A stretch of 64,000 bases of DNA from positions 472,917-536,916 of the forward strand of contig NZ_ML974127.1 of assembly GCF_004765815.2 (NCBI RefSeq). Reading direction: 5' to 3'. A program made the position numbers and the translations under genes. This document shows positions 33,500 to 42,606 of this stretch, piece by piece; the first letter of the stretch is position 1, and every line of letters begins with the position of its first letter. The notes under the pieces are model-generated. The model saw only the letters and a list, made by a program, of their open reading frames with translations. It ran no database searches and was not told the origin of the DNA. The stretch comes from Halorussus salinus. GTDB taxonomy: Archaea; Halobacteriota; Halobacteria; Halobacteriales; Haladaptataceae.

Positions 33500-34045
33500 A
33501 TGAAGGAGACGCCCACCGGAACCCCGGTCGGCGTGGACGACCCCTACGACCACGCAGGGGTCTGTGACCACCTCACCGACGAGGGCAAGTGTCGCTACGC
33601 CTTCGAGCATCCGGAGCAGGACCCCGAGTTCGCCCGCGAACGTCGCCGTGACGAGTTGCGGTGTCCGGCGGCGGACCCCGACGGGGATTGGGACTGGGAG
33701 GAGTGCCCCCACTACCGATGCCGGAACCGTGAGCGCGAGTGCGTCCGGTGCGGACTCGGCGAGCGCCGGATGGCCCACTCGGACGAACGGCCACTCCTCG
33801 AAGAACACCATCTCTCGTACGCCAGCGAGGGCGAGACGCTCGGCCACGAGATTACCGTCCTCCTCTGTCGGTGGTGCCACGCGAAGGTCCACAAGTCGTG
33901 GGCGCGCATCGACGACGACGCGAACCCAGACCCCGAGGCCATCGCCGAGAAGGAGGGCCGACGCTCGCGCGAACAGCGCGAGGCGGGGTTCGAGTCGGCC
34001 GCCGAGCGGTTCGACGTGGGCGACGCGGACGACGGCGACGAGTAA
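33500..34045 (+). CDS. HNH-like zinc protein (DUF7097-like)
   Basis: This 181-residue protein is rich in Cys and His. It has HAGVCDHLTDEGKCRYAFEH, then ECPHYRCRNRERECVRCG with several cysteines, and an HNH-type core EEHHLSYASEGETLGHEITVLLCRWCHAKVHKSW. The His-His, the CxxC and the terminal His fit the beta-beta-alpha metal fold of HNH endonucleases. Whether it cuts DNA is unknown. The C-terminal 40 residues are acidic. It is divergent from the MFS gene. Confidence 0.7.
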   Translation: MKETPTGTPVGVDDPYDHAGVCDHLTDEGKCRYAFEHPEQDPEFARERRRDELRCPAADPDGDWDWEECPHYRCRNRERECVRCGLGERRMAHSDERPLLEEHHLSYASEGETLGHEITVLLCRWCHAKVHKSWARIDDDANPDPEAIAEKEGRRSREQREAGFESAAERFDVGDADDGDE

Positions 34046-34162
34046 CGAACCGACGACGAGTAGCGAACCGGTCGGCGACGAGATACCGGCCGCCGGAGAG
34101 CGGGCCACCCGCCGGACGGCGGTGGCAACAACCCTTATTCGCGTGCCTTCCCTTCCACGCAC

Positions 34163-34783
34163 GTGACCGACGACTCGACCTTCGACAGGCGTTCGTTCCT
34201 TCGGCGGGCGAGTGGCGCAGGACTGGCGGGATTCTCCGGATTGACCGGATTCGGGTTCCGCGCGCGAGGAGTGGACGAAAGCGAGACGACCGGCGGACTG
34301 GCCGACGCAGACCAGCGCCGTGACACCAGCGAGGACCGGGACCAAACGGGCGCTATCGACTACTTCGAGGCCGTGCTTCCGGTGGGAGACGTGCTTCGTT
34401 CGGACCTCCTCTACCGCATCGTCGCGGTCGGCGACCCGATTCAGCCCGGCGTGCGGCCGCCACCCCGCTGTTTCCCCGAGGAAGAGAAACAGTGGCGCGC
34501 TCGGGACGCCCTCGTGGTGAAACCGACAGAGACGACCGGACTCTTCGGCGACGGGGACGGTATCGGCGCGGTGAACCGAACGCGGGTCCACCTCGAACGG
34601 CCGGTCGAACCCCGGACGCTCTACCGCATCTCCGGCGGCGAGTACTGCGGCGACCACGCGACGGTGACGGTCCACGAACTGCCCGAACGACTCCGGGAGT
34701 ACACCGAGAAGGAGCGAATAGTCAGCTTCTTCGAGGACTCCTCGAACAGCGAGACGACCGGAAACGGAACTGCGGGCAACTGA
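34163..34783 (+). CDS. Tat-exported protein of unknown function
   Basis: This 206-residue protein starts with GTG and reads TDDSTFDRRSFLRRASGAGLAGFSGLTG: a twin-arginine signal (DRRSFLRR). The mature part has a short acidic linker, then a compact domain with LPVGDVLRSDLLYRIVAVGDPIQPGV and two Cys (ISGGEYCGDHATV and PPPRCFP). It ends in a Ser/Thr/Gly tail. No known family recognised. A TATA-like cttattc lies about 30 bases upstream of the GTG. Confidence 0.6.
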   Translation: MTDDSTFDRRSFLRRASGAGLAGFSGLTGFGFRARGVDESETTGGLADADQRRDTSEDRDQTGAIDYFEAVLPVGDVLRSDLLYRIVAVGDPIQPGVRPPPRCFPEEEKQWRARDALVVKPTETTGLFGDGDGIGAVNRTRVHLERPVEPRTLYRISGGEYCGDHATVTVHELPERLREYTEKERIVSFFEDSSNSETTGNGTAGN

Positions 34784-34877
34784 ATCCCCGAAAACCGCAT
34801 CTCTGAGAACGGACGGTCGGCCGGGGTGGGCACCCGAAGAGGCGAGTTCTTTTCTCGCTCACCGACGGACGTGAGCT

Positions 34878-35318
34878 ATGAGTCACGCGACCGAACTCGG
34901 CCACGTCCACCTCAAAGTCCGTGACGTAGACCGAGCGATAGCGTTCTACCGCGACGTGCTGGGCCTCGACGTGACCGAGCGCGTCGGCGACTACGCCTTC
35001 CTCTCGTGGGGCGAACAGCACCACGACCTCGCCTTGCAGGGCCTCGGCGACGACGCGCCCGGCCCCGGCCGCGGCGTCGGTCTCTACCACGCCGCGTTCG
35101 AAGTCCCGGACGCCGACGCGCTCTCCGAGACGTACCGACGACTCCGCGAGCGCAGCGTCGAGGTCTCGCCCGTGGACCACGGCATCAGCAAGGCGCTGTA
35201 CTTCGACGACCCGGACGGGAACGGACTGGAGGTCTACCTCGACACGCGCGCCGCGACCGACCGCGAGGAGTGGGGCGGCGAGAACTCCCGGTTCGACCCC
35301 GAATCGCTCGGTCGATAG
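34878..35318 (+). CDS. VOC-superfamily (glyoxalase-like) protein
   Basis: This 146-residue protein has two beta-alpha-beta units of the vicinal oxygen chelate fold: ELGHVHLKVRDVDRAIAFYRDVLGLDV at the N-terminus and GRGVGLYHAAFEVPDADALSETYRRL after the middle. It ends with SKALYFDDPDGNGLEVYLDT, the usual final motif. His residues near 9-11 and the Glu in LEVY are potential metal ligands, as in dioxygenases and glyoxalases. Substrate unknown; the gene is single. Confidence 0.85.
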   Translation: MSHATELGHVHLKVRDVDRAIAFYRDVLGLDVTERVGDYAFLSWGEQHHDLALQGLGDDAPGPGRGVGLYHAAFEVPDADALSETYRRLRERSVEVSPVDHGISKALYFDDPDGNGLEVYLDTRAATDREEWGGENSRFDPESLGR

Positions 35319-35377
35319 CGTGACCTCCGGTCGCGTCTTCGAACTGCTTTTGTGGGCCTACTCACTACGCTCGGGCA

Positions 35378-35926
35378 ATGACTCGCATCGTCGTGGTGGA
35401 CAACCACGGGCAGTTCACGCACCTCGAACATCGCGCGCTCCGGGACATGGGCGTCGAGACCGAAATTATCGACAACACGACTCCGGCGGAAGACATCGAC
35501 GCCGACGGACTCGTCCTCTCGGGCGGTCCCGACATCGAGAATATCGGCAACTGCGCCGACTACCTCGACCTCGACGTGCCCGTGCTGGGCATCTGTCTGG
35601 GCATGCAGGTAATCGCCGACGAGTTGGGCGGCCGAGTCGGCGAAGGCGAGTACGGCGGCTACGCCGACGTGACCGTCGAGATTCTGGACGAGGAGGACCC
35701 GCTGGTCGGGTCGCTCGCGCCCGAGACCCGCGTCTGGGCCAGCCACGCCGACGAAGTCAAGGAGGTCCCCGAGGGATTCACGCGAACCGCCCGAAGCGAC
35801 GTGTGCGGCGTCGAAGCGATGGCCGACCCCGACCGCGACCTGTACGGCGTCCAGTGGCATCCCGAGGTCGCCCACACCGAGGAGGGCGAAGAAGTGTTCG
35901 AGAACTTCCGCGCGATTTGCGAGTGA
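35378..35926 (+). CDS. guaAA: GMP synthase glutamine amidotransferase subunit
   Basis: A 182-residue class I glutamine amidotransferase of the archaeal two-subunit GMP synthetase; it supplies ammonia for XMP amination. Motifs: LVLSGGPDIE, GICLGMQVIADELGG with nucleophile Cys in GICLG, and YGVQWHPEVAHTEEGEEVFENF with the catalytic His and Glu of WHPE. GVEAMADP is also typical. Length matches the separate archaeal subunit. The synthetase subunit is not in this window. Confidence 0.9.
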   Translation: MTRIVVVDNHGQFTHLEHRALRDMGVETEIIDNTTPAEDIDADGLVLSGGPDIENIGNCADYLDLDVPVLGICLGMQVIADELGGRVGEGEYGGYADVTVEILDEEDPLVGSLAPETRVWASHADEVKEVPEGFTRTARSDVCGVEAMADPDRDLYGVQWHPEVAHTEEGEEVFENFRAICE

Positions 35927-35952
35927 CCGCTGGAGCGACGAATCGCCGGAGC

Positions 35953-35984
35953 GCCGAACCGCTGAACCGTTGAACCGCCGAACC
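35953..35984 (+). repeat. Four 8-base repeats
   Basis: The stretch is four tandem copies of g(c/t)(c/t)gaacc, directly after guaAA and before the DUF2070 gene. No gene is affected. It is simple-sequence intergenic DNA. Confidence 0.7.
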
Positions 35985-36058
35985 GACGAGCTATCAGAAT
36001 TTTTATCTAGCGAACGCCGAGTAGTATCTTTTATCCTTCCCGGACGAAAGACCCGAGT

Positions 36059-38011
36059 ATGACAGCGACGCAGGGCGACCTCGCCAGCCTGTCGCGGTAC
36101 ATCTTCCGCGCGCCGCAGTGGTACGCCAGCGTGGCGTTCGCGCTGGTCATCGCGGCGGTCGCGGGCGTCGGTGCGTTCGACTCTCGGTTCGTGCTGGAAG
36201 ACGCGTGGCAGGGAGTCTTCTTCATCGGCGTCCCCACCGTCGCCGCCAGTCTCCTGACCACGCCCGTAGACCGCTACCTCGGCGGCCAGTTGACCTACAA
36301 CCGGTCGTCGCTGCTGGCGCTGACCTGCGAGGGCATCATCGTCGCCATCATGGCGGCGGCGGGAGCGATAGCGGTCCTCACACCGAAACTCGGCCAGCAG
36401 TTCGTCTTCGACGCGCTCATCGTCGGCGTCGCCTCGGTGTTCGCGCTCCGCCTGCTGGTCGTGATGGCCGTCTCGGGCCGGTCGGTCCTCGTCGCCGCGA
36501 TTCCCGCCAGCATCCAGACCGCCGTGGCCGCCCTCCTCTTTTTCATCTACAGCGGGACGATGAAGTACCTCTACGTCGGCGGCGGGCCGCTCGTGGAGGT
36601 CGTCTTCATGCGCGCCGACGAGGCACCGCCGGAACTCGGCGTCATCGTCCCGGTGGATTTCGCCCTGCTGGGCGTGATGTGTCTCATCTACGGGTCGGCA
36701 GTCTGGGCGTTCGTGAAGTTCATCGACCGGCCGTGGGAGCGGAGTCTCGGCGTGAGCGTCCTCGATTTCCTCCGGGGGTTCATCGGCCACATCGCCGAGG
36801 GGACCAACGAACTGGAGGGCTTTTTCGAGGAGATCGGCGAGGAGGCCGTGGTGCCAGTGACGGTTCTCTCCTTTCGGAGTGCCGACGACCACAGTGAGAA
36901 GGCCCGATTCGTCCTGCCGATGATTCACCCCGGACCGATGGGGGAAATCGGCGGCGGCAACCTCCCCGAGCGCGTCGCCGAGTCGGCCGAGGGCGTCGCG
37001 TTCCCGCCCCACGCGACTGCGGGCCACGACTTCAACCTCGTCACCGAGAACGAGGTCGAGACGCTCATCGACACCGCCGACGACGCCTACGAGGACATCG
37101 AGTACCACGACACCGCGACTCGCGCAGTCCGCGTGCAGGAAGGCGACGCCAAGATGATGGGGCAGGCGTTCGGCGACGACGCCCTGTTGGTCGCGACCTA
37201 CTCGCCGGAGTTCGCCGACGACGTGGAGTACGCGGTGGGTCTCTCGGCGGCCGCGGAGGCCCGCTCCGCTGGCGTCGAGGACGTGATGCTCGTGGACGCA
37301 CACAACTGCAACAACGGACTCGAAGGCCCGGACCTCGGCCACGTCTACCCCGGTAGCGAGCGGTCGTTCGAGATGATGCAGGCCGCGGGCGAGACCGGCG
37401 ACGAACTCGCGGTCGCCGAGCAGGCCCCGGTCCGGATGGGCGTCGCGTGGGACGAGACCGACTGGGAACCGCTGGACGGCATCGGTCCGCTCGGCGTGCG
37501 GGTCTCGATTCTGGAGGTCGGCGACCACCGCACGGCCTACGTCCTCGTGGACGGCAACAACATGGAACCGGGTCTGCGCGACCGCATCGTCGCGCGACTG
37601 ACGGGTGAGGGTGGCGATGGCGACGGCGAGGCCGGTGGGGACCCTGCACCTGCCGCCGTGGCGGCCGACGGCGCACGGCTCCCCCGAATCGACGCGGCCG
37701 AGGTCATGACCACCGACACCCACGTCGTCAATCAGGTCGAGGCGTCGAATCAGGTCGGCGAGGCCATCGACCGAGACGAACTGGTCGCGCTCGTGGACCG
37801 ACTCGTCGCCGAGGCCGACGACGACCTCGAACCGGTCGAGGCGGGCATGGCCAGCGAGCGCGCCGAGGTGACGGTGTTCGGCAACGACCGGACTGAGACG
37901 CTGGCCAGCCACGCCAACGCGGTCATCTCGATGGGTGCCGCGCTGGCCGCGACGGTCATCATGGCCGCGATGGCGGTGAGCCTCCTCATCTTCTTCCTCG
38001 CCTCGTCGTGA
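36059..38011 (+). CDS. DUF2070 membrane protein
   Basis: A 650-residue protein with an N-terminal membrane part of about six helices (residues 15-230), a large cytoplasmic or extracellular domain (about 240-610) and one C-terminal helix (about 620-648, ALAATVIMAAMAVSLLIFFL). DUF2070 proteins occur throughout Archaea. The soluble domain has HPGPMGEIGGGNLP, HATAGHDFNLV and LVDAHNCNNGLEG, Gly/His/Asn-rich loops that could bind metal or nucleotide. Function unknown. Start ATG at 36059 fits the usual N-terminus LSRYIFRAPQWYAS. Confidence 0.85.
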   Translation: MTATQGDLASLSRYIFRAPQWYASVAFALVIAAVAGVGAFDSRFVLEDAWQGVFFIGVPTVAASLLTTPVDRYLGGQLTYNRSSLLALTCEGIIVAIMAAAGAIAVLTPKLGQQFVFDALIVGVASVFALRLLVVMAVSGRSVLVAAIPASIQTAVAALLFFIYSGTMKYLYVGGGPLVEVVFMRADEAPPELGVIVPVDFALLGVMCLIYGSAVWAFVKFIDRPWERSLGVSVLDFLRGFIGHIAEGTNELEGFFEEIGEEAVVPVTVLSFRSADDHSEKARFVLPMIHPGPMGEIGGGNLPERVAESAEGVAFPPHATAGHDFNLVTENEVETLIDTADDAYEDIEYHDTATRAVRVQEGDAKMMGQAFGDDALLVATYSPEFADDVEYAVGLSAAAEARSAGVEDVMLVDAHNCNNGLEGPDLGHVYPGSERSFEMMQAAGETGDELAVAEQAPVRMGVAWDETDWEPLDGIGPLGVRVSILEVGDHRTAYVLVDGNNMEPGLRDRIVARLTGEGGDGDGEAGGDPAPAAVAADGARLPRIDAAEVMTTDTHVVNQVEASNQVGEAIDRDELVALVDRLVAEADDDLEPVEAGMASERAEVTVFGNDRTETLASHANAVISMGAALAATVIMAAMAVSLLIFFLASS

Positions 38012-38083
38012 GTCGGTGCGACGGGACCGCGGCCCGAAAGGGAACTCCGAGCGTGACGACGCCGATTCCGGAAGCGGAGAAAC

Positions 38084-38102
38084 GTTTAACAGTTAGTTAA
38101 AC
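38084..38102. promoter_or_regulatory. Inverted repeat over the promoter of the 38105 gene
   Basis: GTTTAAC, 5 bases, GTTAAAC is a perfect dyad just before the start at 38105. Its left arm is also the only TATA-like box at the right distance. A repressor bound there would block the promoter. This is a candidate operator. Confidence 0.5.
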
Positions 38103-38104
38103 CA

Positions 38105-38608
38105 ATGTCCGGTATGAAAAATCGGCGGCTCGTTCCGGTGGGGGTGGCTGTCGTCGGGTGTGCGGCCATCGTCGTCGGCGTGTATCAGGGCCTGATACAC
38201 GTCGCGCCGGGATACGAGGGAACCATCGTGTCCGGGTGGGGCGGCGACCTCAATCACGAAGAACTGCTCCTCGCGCAGTTGGGGGCGGTCGGCGTCGGCG
38301 GTGCGGTCGCCGCGACTCGGTGGAAGCGCGCGGCGACCGTCCCACTCGTGACGGGGGGTATCGTCCTGTTCTACGCGCTCCGAGCGGTAGTCGGTCTGTT
38401 CCTGTCGCCGACGAGACCGCTCTATCGGGAGTTCTCGCCTCCGGCCCCCGGCTTCGAGGGCGAGACCGTCGTGTTCGTCCTCGGTGCGGAGCCGTTCCTG
38501 CTCGCGGCTGGTGGACTGTTGCTCGCGGGGAGCGGTATCGCGGGGCTGAGACGGCGAACCCCCGGCGAAGAAGGCGACGGGACGACGCTCCTCTCGTCGC
38601 AAGCGTAG
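38105..38608 (+). CDS. Membrane protein of unknown function
   Basis: A 167-residue protein with four hydrophobic segments (about 10-30, 55-72, 83-100 and 120-140). The next ATG in frame at 38114 (KNRRLVPVGVAVVG) is closer to the ideal spacing from the TATA-like box and could be the true start. A predicted extracellular loop is TRPLYREFSPPAPGFEGETV. The tail is short and Glu/Gly-rich. No family recognised. Confidence 0.55.
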   Translation: MSGMKNRRLVPVGVAVVGCAAIVVGVYQGLIHVAPGYEGTIVSGWGGDLNHEELLLAQLGAVGVGGAVAATRWKRAATVPLVTGGIVLFYALRAVVGLFLSPTRPLYREFSPPAPGFEGETVVFVLGAEPFLLAAGGLLLAGSGIAGLRRRTPGEEGDGTTLLSSQA

Positions 38609-38703
38609 CCCTCTCCGAGAGGGTCCCGCCGTAGAATCGGCCGGGTCGCTCCCGCCGCGGAATCGGCAGAGTCGAACTTCGGGAGGGCCACCGGACTCGA
38701 CGC

Positions 38704-39615
38704 TCACTCCGGATTCGATTCGTAGTCGTCGCCGACCTTCACGGCGAGGGCGTCCTGCCGGGCGTCGAGCGTGACTTCCTCGAACTCCCGAATCTCGCCG
38801 TCGAGGCTGAACGTCACCGACTCGCCGTCGCGGCTCTCGAAGTCGAGGCGTCGCGCGTGGAGTTCCGTCACGTGGTCGGTCTCCCACTGGAAGACGCGCT
38901 GTTCGACGTACTCCACGAGCGCGTCGTGGGGCGGGAGCGACTCGATGACCGCCACTTCCAGCAGGCCGTCCTCGGCGTCGGCCTGCCCGCCCTCCTCGGC
39001 GAACTTCCGGGCGTTGCCGACCAGAATGGCCTCGGCCTCGCCGACCCACCGGGCGTCCGCGCCGTCGTCGCGCACGGCGTCGATTTCGACCCGGAGGCCG
39101 TCGAAGTCGATGGCCTCCTCGATGCCCGCGACGACGAACGCGACGGGACCGAGGCTGTTCTTGCGCTCGTGGGTCGCCGCGGCGCTCGCGTCGGCGGGTA
39201 GGCCCGCGATGGCCGAGAGGAGGAACGGCTCCTCGTCGGCGACGCCGAGGTCGAGGCGGCGGGTCTCGCCGTCGTCGGCGACCTCGAAGCCCGACGCGAG
39301 GTCGGCGATGCCGAGGTCCCCCGCCAAGAAGTTCTCGGTCCCGGCGGGAATCACGCAGAGAGTCACGGAATCGAGCGCGTCCGCTCGGACGAGACCCTGC
39401 ACCACCTCGTGGAGCGTGCCGTCGCCCCCACAGACCGCCAGCGTCTCCACGCCGTCGGCGGCGGCCTCCTCGGCGAGGAGGGTGCCGTGGCCCGCGCGCT
39501 CGGTCTCCACGACCGGGAAGTCGTACTCGTCGGCGAGGTCGCGGACGCGCTCGACGTGGGTGCCGCCGCCGCTGGTCGGGTTCAAGACGAGTCGGCGGTC
39601 GGTCTCGCGGGTCAT
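38704..39615 (-). CDS. Diacylglycerol/lipid kinase family protein
   Basis: A 303-residue kinase of the DAGK_cat (YegS/LCB5) type, which phosphorylates lipids with ATP. The nucleotide-binding loops are LNPTSGGGTHVE near residue 12 and AVCGGDGTLHEVVQGL near residue 60 (GGDGT motif). Later AGTENFLAGDLGIAD and the C-terminal domain with SLDGEIREFEEVTLDARQDAL match the family. In archaea such kinases serve in ether-lipid metabolism. Confidence 0.88.
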   Translation of the reverse strand: MTRETDRRLVLNPTSGGGTHVERVRDLADEYDFPVVETERAGHGTLLAEEAAADGVETLAVCGGDGTLHEVVQGLVRADALDSVTLCVIPAGTENFLAGDLGIADLASGFEVADDGETRRLDLGVADEEPFLLSAIAGLPADASAAATHERKNSLGPVAFVVAGIEEAIDFDGLRVEIDAVRDDGADARWVGEAEAILVGNARKFAEEGGQADAEDGLLEVAVIESLPPHDALVEYVEQRVFQWETDHVTELHARRLDFESRDGESVTFSLDGEIREFEEVTLDARQDALAVKVGDDYESNPE

Positions 39616-39790
39616 GCCTGCGCTACGTGCCAGTCGCGTAAATGCTCGGAGGCCGAGGAGTCCCGCCCTCGATAGGTCCCTCGGGCGAGACCTCCGGGAG
39701 GAAGTCGTCGCCGAGCGCCCTCCTCGGCGTGTCAGTCTCGCTCGATACGTCTTTATCGCGCCCCGGCGCGTACGATTTCGCGGTGGGGAA

Positions 39791-41194
39791 ATGACGGCAC
39801 ACGAGATAGACCGCGACGCGGTCGCGTCGTTTGCGGCCGACTTCGCAGGGGAGGTAGTAACGCCCGAGGAGGACGAGCGGTACGAACAGGCGCGGCACGT
39901 CTGGAACGGGATGCGAAACGAGCGCCCGGCGGCGGTCGCCTACTGCACCGGGGTCGCGGACGTGCGCGCCGCGGTGGCGTTCGCCCGCGAGGAGGACCTG
40001 CGACTCACGGTCCGTGCGGGCGGCCACGGCGTCGCCGGAAACGCGGTCGAAGACGGCGCGCTGGTCGCGGACATCTCCGGGATGGACGAGGTTCGCGTGG
40101 ACCCCGACGAGCGGACCGTCAGGGTCGGCGGCGGCGCGCGGTGGGCCGACGTGGACCGCGAGACCCAGCAGTTCGGACTGGCCGCGCCCGGCGGCGTCGT
40201 CTCGGACACCGGCGTCGCGGGCCTCACGCTCGGGGGCGGGATGGGTCACCTCCGGCGGAAGCACGGCCTGTCCTGCGACAACCTCCGGTCGGCCGACGTG
40301 GTGACCGCGGACGGCGAGTTGGTCGTCGCCAGCGAGGAGCGCAACCCCGACCTGTTCTGGGCGCTCCGGGGCGGCGGCGGCAACTTCGGCGTCGTCTCCT
40401 CGTTCGAGTTCGACTGTCACCCGGTCGGTCCCGAGGTCGAGACCGTCTTCGTCTGGTATCCCGGCGACGCGGCCCGCGAGGTGTTCGCGTCGTTCCGGGA
40501 GTACGCCCGCGACGCGCCGCGGGCGGTCAGCGCGCTTCCCTTCTACGCGTGGGTGCCCGAACTGGACGAGTTCCCCGACGAGTCGTGGGGCGACCCCGCG
40601 GTCGCGTTGCTGGCCTGTTACGCTGGCGACCCCGACGAGGGCGCGACGGTGATGGAACCGCTCCGGGAGTTCGCCGACCCGGTGGCCGACCTCAGCGGCC
40701 GGATGCCCTACGTCGAACTCCAGTCGATGCTCGACGAGGACTACCCGAAGGGTCGGTACTACTACTGGAAGTCGCTGTATCTGGACGAACTGAGCGACGA
40801 AGTGATAACGAAGATACTCGCCCACGCCGAGGAGTGCCCCTCGAAACTGACGACTATCGACCTCTGGCAGTTGGGCGGCGCGGTCGCCGACCCCGACGAG
40901 GGCGCGGACGCGACGGCGTTCCCGAACCGCGACGCCCCGTACCTCCTCAACTACGAGGCCAACTGGGACGACCCGCGGGAGACGACCGCGAACGTCGAGT
41001 GGGCGCGCGAGAGCGTCGCGGAGCTACGGGACTCGGACGCGGTTCGGGGCCAGTACGTCAACTTCCCCGGCATGGGCGAGGACGCGGCGCGCGTGGCCTA
41101 CGGCGACAGCTACGACCGACTCGCCGAGGTGAAAGCGACCTACGACCCCGAGAACGTCTTCCGGGGCCACCAGAACGTGACGCCGAGCGAGTAG
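39791..41194 (+). CDS. FAD-binding oxidoreductase (berberine bridge enzyme type)
   Basis: This 467-residue flavoprotein has the PP-loop RAGGHGVAGNAV, in which His79 is expected to hold FAD covalently, LGGGMGHLRRKHGLSCDNL and GGGGNFGVVSSFEF, all typical of the FAD_binding_4/BBE family. The C-terminal BBE segment is YDPENVFRGHQNV. The substrate is unknown (sugars, alcohols or alkaloids in other members). I chose ATG 39791, since the long upstream open frame has no family match and contains antisense of the lipid kinase. It follows that gene divergently. Confidence 0.9.
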   Translation: MTAHEIDRDAVASFAADFAGEVVTPEEDERYEQARHVWNGMRNERPAAVAYCTGVADVRAAVAFAREEDLRLTVRAGGHGVAGNAVEDGALVADISGMDEVRVDPDERTVRVGGGARWADVDRETQQFGLAAPGGVVSDTGVAGLTLGGGMGHLRRKHGLSCDNLRSADVVTADGELVVASEERNPDLFWALRGGGGNFGVVSSFEFDCHPVGPEVETVFVWYPGDAAREVFASFREYARDAPRAVSALPFYAWVPELDEFPDESWGDPAVALLACYAGDPDEGATVMEPLREFADPVADLSGRMPYVELQSMLDEDYPKGRYYYWKSLYLDELSDEVITKILAHAEECPSKLTTIDLWQLGGAVADPDEGADATAFPNRDAPYLLNYEANWDDPRETTANVEWARESVAELRDSDAVRGQYVNFPGMGEDAARVAYGDSYDRLAEVKATYDPENVFRGHQNVTPSE

Positions 41195-41246
41195 GCGACC
41201 GACGGCGCTCGCTCCGTCCGTCGTCGGAGTATTCGCACCGTTCGTC

Positions 41247-41894
41247 CTACTCGTCGTGTATCAGCGTGTTCTCCACGAGGTTGCCGTAGCCTCGCTTGAG
41301 ACGGGCCGAGGTGGCGTTCTTCGAGATGCCGAGTTCGTCGGCGACCCCCTGCAGGTCGGTCTCGCTCGGGACCTCGAAGTAGCCCGTGTGGTAGGCCGCG
41401 ACGAGCGCCTCGTACTGTTCGTCGGTGACGCCGTACTTGCCCAGTGCTTCGGGGTGAGCCGATTCGGTGAGGCGCTTGAGTTCGAAAAACAGGTCGTGTG
41501 CCGCGGTGTAGTCCTGAAACTCCGAGAGGTCGTCGCTGTCGGGAAACAACATTTTGACCGTCCAGTCCCCGGCGTCGCTGGTCGCTTCCAGTACCGTCGC
41601 ACCGGTCGCCGAGACGGCGTAGACGATGCCGCCGGAGCTTTGAGTCCACGTGACCTGATAGAGGCGCTGGTCGTCGTGGGTTTCGATGGCTCGCGGGTCC
41701 CTCACGGACGGGTCGTCGGCTAACGCGGCCTCGAACTCGCCGAAATCGACGCCGCTCACCCAGAAGAACGGCGTCACGTCGTCGTCCTCGACCGCGACCC
41801 GCTCGATTTCGACGTGTACGTCGGGTAGCGCGTCGAGCGTCCACGCGAGCAGAAAGTCGTCCGCGGGAACCTCGAACTCGGTAACTATTCCCAT
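41247..41894 (-). CDS. Bat-type (HTH_10) transcription regulator 1
   Basis: A 215-residue regulator with a helix-turn-helix of the bacterio-opsin activator type at the C-terminus: GKYGVTDEQYEALVAAYHTGYFEVPSETDLQGVADELGISKNATSARLKRGYGNLVENTLIHDE. The N-terminal about 150 residues form a ligand-binding-like domain with FFWVSGVDFGEFEAALADDP. The gene at 41959 is a clear paralogue on the same strand 65 bases upstream. Target genes are unknown; they may be the flavoprotein next to it. Confidence 0.85.
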   Translation of the reverse strand: MGIVTEFEVPADDFLLAWTLDALPDVHVEIERVAVEDDDVTPFFWVSGVDFGEFEAALADDPSVRDPRAIETHDDQRLYQVTWTQSSGGIVYAVSATGATVLEATSDAGDWTVKMLFPDSDDLSEFQDYTAAHDLFFELKRLTESAHPEALGKYGVTDEQYEALVAAYHTGYFEVPSETDLQGVADELGISKNATSARLKRGYGNLVENTLIHDE

Positions 41895-41958
41895 ATCGGT
41901 GTCGGTGAGTACGTAGCGGTCGGCCGCAATCAGTGTATCCGTTCCCGACGGATTCGTC

Positions 41959-42606
41959 TCATTCGTCGTGGACGAGCGTGTTCTCTACGAGGTTGGCGTA
42001 TCCCCTGTGGAGGCGGGCCGAGGCGGCGTTCTTCGAGATGTCGAGTTCGTCGGCCAACTCCCCGAGCGACACGTCGCCGGGGACCTCGAAGTAGCCGTTC
42101 CGGTAGGCGGCGACCAGCGCCTCGCGCTGTTCGTCGGTGACGCCGTACTGGCCGAACGCCTCGGGGTGAGCCGAGTCGTGGAGCCACCGCAACTCGAAGG
42201 AGAGGTCGTGGGCCGCGGCGTAGTCCTGAAACTCCGAGACCGCCTCGTCGCCGGGAAAGAGGAGTTCGACCGACCAGTCGGTCCCGTCGCTCTCGGCCTG
42301 TAGAATCGTCGCATCGACCTCCGAGACGGCGTAGACGATACCCTTGGTGTTTCGCTCCCACTCGACCTGATAGAGTCGCTGGTCGCCGTGGTCTTCGAGT
42401 TCGACGCTCCGCTCGACGGTCGGGTCGTCCGCGAGCGCGGCCTCGAAGCCCTCGAACTCCTCGCCCGCGACCCAGAAGTACGGCGTCACGTCGTCGTCCT
42501 CGACGGCGACCCGCTCGATTTCTATCTGCATCTCGGGCGCTCGCTGGAGCGTCCACCCCATCAAGAAGTCGTCCCCCGGCACCGTGAACGCGGTCAACAC
42601 GCTCAT
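41959..42606 (-). CDS. Bat-type (HTH_10) transcription regulator 2
   Basis: The tandem paralogue of 41247: VEDDDVTPYFWVAGEEFEGFEAALADDP versus VEDDDVTPFFWVSGVDFGEFEAALADDP, and YGVTDEQREALVAAYRNGYFEVPGDVSLGELADELDISKNAASARLHRGY versus the same motif there. The ATG at 42606 has a TATA-like caattaatg about 26 bases upstream, so it is leaderless. The pair shares 60-plus per cent of visible positions in the HTH region. They could regulate one another or related targets. Confidence 0.85.
   Translation of the reverse strand: MSVLTAFTVPGDDFLMGWTLQRAPEMQIEIERVAVEDDDVTPYFWVAGEEFEGFEAALADDPTVERSVELEDHGDQRLYQVEWERNTKGIVYAVSEVDATILQAESDGTDWSVELLFPGDEAVSEFQDYAAAHDLSFELRWLHDSAHPEAFGQYGVTDEQREALVAAYRNGYFEVPGDVSLGELADELDISKNAASARLHRGYANLVENTLVHDE

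Noticed and set aside
38771..39790. Fusion of the flavoprotein with a 340-residue upstream domain
   Set aside because: The upstream part is antisense to the lipid kinase gene and is Ser/Arg-rich; the real start is 39791.
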